Positions 59,036 to 64,000 of a stretch of 64,000 nucleotides of DNA are shown here, in pieces (the first letter of the stretch is position 1; every line of letters starts with the position of its first letter). A program made the position numbers and the translations under genes. The DNA lies in the NCBI GenBank assembly GCA_020746105.1, contig CM036619.1:54296635-54360634 (forward strand), written 5' to 3'. The stretch is from Trogon surrucura. Lineage: Eukaryota > Chordata > Aves > Trogoniformes > Trogonidae. The notes below the pieces were generated by a model that saw nothing but the letters and a program-made list of their open reading frames with translations, did not search any database and was not told the DNA's origin.

Positions 59036-60852
59036 GCCTCCAGTACCCAGGCTGAAAAGAAGACTGGGTTGAAAAAATCCCTCCTTCCAATTTAGGGCAT
59101 TCACTTACATTCAGTGCTACTATTTTGAATGACTGATAGGAATGCTGTTCAGTAGCACCTTCACAGCACATGACCATGTCTCCATAACCATCAGATTTGT
59201 AGGGGACTAGCCATGATGCTGCAGCTGAGTCCTGCTTTCCAGGCTGGACTCGGAAAGCCTGTTAGACACACTGGAATATATGTGTCTTTTCTTCACAGTT
59301 TTTGCTTGGCATAGACCCCTCAAAGGAGAAATGAAAATAAAAAACAAACTTTCATTTGGAGCACTGACATGCTGTCTATAGAAGAAATGTATTTTCAATC
59401 TACTTCTTATTCAAGTCATTCTCACTGGTGTAAAACAGCATTTTGTTGGATGATTGAACTCATGGTTGAAAAAAAAATATCATGTGAATTTTCTGTAGGG
59501 GATCTTTATCATTTGTTCGCCTCAGCAAGATTCTATCTTATTCTGCAGCTCAGCAGCTTCAAAATAATTGTCTTCTATCCATTCACTGGGAATTTTGGGT
59601 GGCATTCTTATTGTGATAGGATGTGGATTTTTCAGTATGAATAGAGTCTTTTGTTGATGTTTCTATCCAATAATTCAGGAGCCAGCTGCTCTATAAGTAA
59701 TATCAAATCATCATCATCATCCGAAAGACCAAGTAATCTAATTTTAGTCTTGTGGCTTCATTTCAGAAAATTTTATTCACCTCTGAAAGGCTACTAGCAG
59801 TTTGAGATAAAAAGTCTATATTCTAATCCTCCTCTTTCATAGTATTTCCCTCTTTAACAGTTTTGGTGTACACCACATCTACCCAACTTTCCATATTTCA
59901 CAAATGTAGTCTTGCAAAATCCATCTACCACCCAAAGGTGTTACACCATATATACAAATTAAAATGTTCTGTTAATCTATTCAATCAATAAATTACTGAA
60001 ATGGCTCTTCTTAGGCCTCACTCACAGAAGAATGGGCTAAGCGACCACACATAAAATAATAGTCTATACTAATTTTCCCCTCTCTCTATGTGATGATGTC
60101 ATTCAGTAAGCTCAGGACAGATTTTGGTCCTCTCATTTCCCTCCAATCTGTTAGGGGCCAAAGCTTAGTTAAAACATCTGAACAAATAACCAAAGGTTTT
60201 GTAATACTGGTAATGGACAAATATCACAGCAAAGTCACATCATAAAAGAGGCTCAAGAAGTGCATTGTGCATGCTGCGACACAAAATCTGCTTGTCAAGG
60301 AAGACAAAAGAATATTAATAGCTTTTTGTTGCGTGCTTAACGAAGTACTTCCCAGACAACTTACAATCTCCTTTATTAAGAACAATAACCTTTTTCCTGA
60401 GATCAATGACACAATTTTAACACAAAACACCTTATCAAGTGAAGTCTTTTTCTATTTTTGTTACTCTAGACAATAAGACCTACAAAAGCCGTGATTCAAG
60501 TATAAGCAATTTCTAGACATAAAATATGACTGCAACTATCATTCAAACAAATTACTTCCAAATGTGCCAAGAATCACAAGCACAGTTCTTGGTCTGAGGA
60601 ACATAACCAGTATAAATTCATCATGGCGCAGTGGGATCTTACACAATGCTTACAAAGTGAGCAGAAGAACATAAACAACAATCAGGTCATAAAGTTTCCT
60701 CACAGAACTCTGTGTCAGTAATGATGTTATTTGTGTTTATTTATCTCTTCTTTTGCTTCTTACAGTCAGGAAAGAGGAAATGAGGGACAACTTATTATGA
60801 CTGTTGTTCAAAATGTTCGGGAGTGATTGTACAGAAGAGTCTGCAGAATCTG
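59036..60852. other. Unique sequence, no gene seen
   Basis: Holds a short (TCA)5 run at 59,707-59,721. Overlapping frames on both strands near 59,207-59,644 and 60,224-60,476 have no domain. Confidence 0.5.
59707..59721. repeat. (TCA)5 microsatellite
   Basis: Five perfect TCA units. Minor. Confidence 0.85.
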
Positions 60853-61260
60853 TGTAAGTTTGCAGACGACACCAAGCCGGCTGGAGACGTCAATCTGCTT
60901 GAGGGTAGGGAGGCTCTACAGAGGGATCTAGACAGGCTGCATCACTGGGCCAAGGCCAGTCGCATGAGTTTCAGTAAGGCCAAATGCCAGGTCCTGCACT
61001 TCGGCCACAACAACCCCCAGCAACGCTACAGGCTTGGAGAGGAGTGGCTGGAGAGCTTCCAGGCAGAGAGGGACCCGGGAGTGTTGATGGACAACCAGCT
61101 GAACATGAGCCAGCAGTGTGCCTGGGTGGCCAAGAAGGCCAACGGCAACCTGGCCCGAATCAGGAGTGGTGTTGTCAGCAGGAGCAGGGAGGTGATCATG
61201 CCCCTGTGCTCAGCTTTCATGAGGCCGCACCTTGAGTACTGTGTCCAGTTTTGGGCGTAA
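60823..61260 (+). pseudogene. CR1 ORF2 fragment with open frame
   Basis: One uninterrupted frame of 145 codons, of which about 135 are CR1. It contains an intact FADDTK catalytic box, [40 protein letters not shown], and ends [10 protein letters not shown] before a chance TAA. Both halves of the enzyme (endonuclease and most of the RT palm; the C-terminus) are absent. The open frame and high GC indicate a young source. It cannot act as an enzyme. Confidence 0.88.
60853..61258 (+). mobile_element. CR1 LINE internal fragment, both ends missing
   Basis: About 405 bp of GC-rich ORF2 DNA in sense. It starts at AGTTTGCAGACGACACCAAG (RT motif C) and ends abruptly at GTCCAGTTTTGGGC, where the next base is non-CR1 GTAAATTTTT. 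There is no 3' untranslated region and no octamer tail, which is unusual because CR1 priming starts at the 3' end. Either a later deletion removed the tail or the segment arrived by rearrangement. Confidence 0.92.
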
Positions 61261-64000
61261 ATTTTTACTATCTCATTTGCACAGGGTGTCAGTCCATCTT
61301 GAGCTAATGACCAATATCACAGTAGCAAGACACTACTGCACAACAAGTAGCTCAGCTGAATGGTCACCATAAAAGCTGCCCTAAAACTCTTTGCAAGATG
61401 TCTGCTGCAATGTATCAGTTGCACAACAGGCAATTACAACAGCTCTAGAGAATTTACAGAAGTATGAGAAAGCAACACAGGAGTATCTTTTCTGTTCTGT
61501 TAATAGTAGTAACATGAAACTGTTTCAGTAAAGCTATTTTGCAGCTGTACTACCATATGGAAACTTGTGCTATTAGGTACTTTTCTTTATATTTAATTGC
61601 TTGCTGTTACCTAGCTTCCTTCTCAATTTCCTTCTTCTCCTAAGAAATTAATCTTTAAAGCTGAGTGACTCAGCTGCTTCACTGAAAAAAAAATGGTGTC
61701 CCTGTCGTACATTTTGTCCTGTAAAAATAAACTATGATGATGAATATCTTCATTTAAAACAAAGTTTCTTAAACTGTGAGGTTTTTGGTTCGACTAATGA
61801 CTTCCTCTTGTTCAACAAGAAGTTATGCAATATTTCTTATCATCTCCCCTCTTTCTACCCCCAAAATTTCAGAATTTCAGATTACATTAAGAACTTCCTA
61901 TGGTTAACAACAAGGTTGATCACAAGCCAGAACCTTGCTCTTGGCATGCATGAACACAGATTAGTTCAATCTGCCTACGCAGGCAAGCACTGGTCAAGAC
62001 TTTCCCTTAATCGCAAATGAAGAAACACACTAAATTAGCTGTGTGGAATGATTGAATCACTACAATCAAATGATCAAATGCCAGCACGGAGTTGCCATAG
62101 AAGCTCAGGCCACTAATGAGACTTTTCTGCTTTACTGAATCATTTAGTTTGGGTTTCAGGTCTTTTGTTTTTTAGCACTGTTCAGAAGCAAATACTGATT
62201 TCACCTGAAGAAAGAAGCAAATGCACTGTTTGTTGCCTTTTAAATCAAATGCAATGCTTTTACAACAGGTACTAAGAGTTCACTTTTTTTCAACGTGATT
62301 CAAATAGCATCAGAAAACTGGATCATTCACTTTTAATCTTCTGGGGTAGCTGCTTGCAAAGCTGCTTTCTAATTTCATGTTGCCACAGAACAAACAGAAC
62401 AAGCTGTTGCTTAATGTTAGTACAGAATGTAAGTACTTGGAAGTGCTTCTAGAGAAAGAAATTAAGATGCTAAAACAAGCATCATTTAATTCCAAATGCT
62501 AAAGTTTTGTACCAAGGTATACTATTACAGAGATTAAGAACTAAAATTTTCAAAATAAAGAAAGAATGCATGCTAAAATGTTGAGAATCTAGCCTAGAAT
62601 CTCTTGATAAAATATTTGATAGTGGAGCCTGTAACTCAAGGTGACTATGCAAAAACTGAAGCAGCCCACGAGCTTTAATCCCTTTTAAAAATTATAGCAA
62701 ACTTTTTATTTACAGTCAACACGGACGTGTAGCCTAAAGGATCTAATTCCATTTGACTTAGCAGTATCCAACAGACAAATTGCCTGTTTCACCTTCTCCA
62801 AATTATCATAAATGCATTCACAAGCTCTTCAGTGTGCTATCTCAAGTTGATGTGCTCGCTCGCTTGCTAAATAGATCTCCTTCTTATGGAATTTCTTCTG
62901 AATGTTAGTTAAAAAAAATAGAGTGCTTTTCATTTAGCAACATCAGATAGGAGAGATTATGCTGAGTTAAATGTTCTTGATGTGTAAAGATTTTAATGCC
63001 ATCCTTAAGGATATATTTGTGACTTTTTATAGAAGATGCAGTAATTGGGAAAACTTCATGCTTTGAAACATCAGAATCTTGCATGATCCAGTAAATCTCA
63101 CTGTTAGAAAGACCAGCACTTCAGTGACACTGAGCTAAACCTTAAGCACATAACGAAACTCTGTTCAGTTTGAAGCAGGAAAGATATTATATACTAAAAC
63201 ATGGAAACCTAAGGAGAACTCTGAAAGTCTTTAAATGCAGCTGTGTAATTAGTTGTGCAATGGCACATGAATCTGATTGGAAATAGACTGGTTCAAGGAG
63301 AGCAGGCTGAAGGCAAATTTGTATTATTAGATCGCAGATTCAGTTGCAAATAGGCATGACAGTTCCTATCTACTTCACTACTGATGGAGAGCTCCTTAGT
63401 GTAGCAATATGCATGAACTCTGCTAAAATTAATTTCTATTTCCATTTGACAACAGGCAGGAAAGCACCCTGTCGGTCAGCTTTTAATAGCTATTACCTTC
63501 CACATCACAAAAAGTCATTCTAGATTTTAATTTCTTTTCCAAGACTACTTCAGGAAACTTTCAACATTAAACTAGGGGAATACACAGCCTTGAATTGCAT
63601 ATGAAGGTTTAATATGGTAACAAAAGGGAACTGGTGCTAACGAAGGCAGCCGTCATAGCCCCATCAGTTTTGCGGGAGTGATTCGGAAGGGAACCATTAG
63701 GTAACATAGTTCTAGCATGACTGAACCAATTTCCCCTATTTTAGGTTTCTGGATACATTTACTGTTATCAGAAGTGGTAGCCCGATTACCCAGGAGGATT
63801 CATTCCCATGGAGAGCAGGACATGGCAAGCAGGGCAGGAGGAAAGAAGCACTCCTTGGTCTCACGATGTTGGGACACAGCTGAAATGCCTTACCATAGCT
63901 TTGGGAAACAAAGGAGCATTTCTACCATGAATTACAGCTTCTCACCTTCTTGAAGCCACCATAGTCACCTCAACTGTACATTTCAGTATTTGTTCCTCAG
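61259..64000. other. Unique sequence to window end, no gene seen
   Basis: AT-rich DNA with no recognised repeat. The 78-codon frame at 63,717-63,953 and the smaller ones (61808, 62310) have no domains. Confidence 0.5.

Noticed and set aside
1..64000. CRISPR array, operon or other prokaryotic system
   Set aside because: No regularly spaced repeats or dense coding. All signals are of a vertebrate nuclear genome.

Overview
This is a vertebrate nuclear window, almost certainly from a bird and probably from a passerine. The evidence is a set of CR1 LINE copies with avian-type 3' ends (a GGTTGGACTAGATGATC-like block followed by ATTCTATGA or ATTCTGTGA octamers) and two short elements that fuse a tRNA-Ile-like head to a CR1 3' tail. 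That architecture matches the passerine TguSINE1 family as I remember it. The DNA is AT-rich, CpG-poor and full of short homopolymer runs. I found no protein-coding gene, exon series, functional tRNA, rRNA, CpG island, CRISPR array or operon. The open frames of 60-140 codons are either CR1 ORF2 remnants or chance frames, so the window is best read as intergenic or intronic.

Layout. 1-7.7 kb: mostly unique sequence with two short CR1 tails. 7.7-8.85 kb: a decayed CR1 reverse-transcriptase segment. 8.9-18.2 kb: unique sequence with two short CR1 tails and a TTTC microsatellite. 18.17-18.68 kb: a CR1 C-terminal segment. 18.7-28.9 kb: about 10 kb with no element I recognise, holding a purine tract and two notable inverted repeats. 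28.9-29.5 kb: a very old CR1. 29.5-35.3 kb: unique AT-rich sequence. 35.3-41.9 kb: the densest mobile-element cluster, with an old CR1 3' end, a tRNA-Ile/CR1 SINE, a degraded CR1 beside a possible LTR scrap, a nearly perfect inverted pair of CR1 copies, and a 0.9-kb CR1. 42-56.5 kb: unique sequence with one CR1 and a second SINE. 56.5-57.9 kb: a 1.4-kb ancient CR1 relic that can be followed from the RT region to its 3' end. 58.7-61.3 kb: two younger CR1 fragments. 61.3-64 kb: unique sequence.

The elements form age layers: heavily eroded CR1s of a type I associate with turtles and crocodilians, older avian CR1s, and younger CR1s with their dependent SINEs. No intact ORF2 remains, so nothing here could move on its own. 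The most informative structure is the inverted CR1 pair at 38,655-40,534: 419 bp of the arms differ at one position and share a frameshift, while the differences cluster at the arm edges. This pattern suggests gene conversion or an inverted duplication. I saw no convincing new protein-based system. Family assignments come from recognition by eye, without alignment software.
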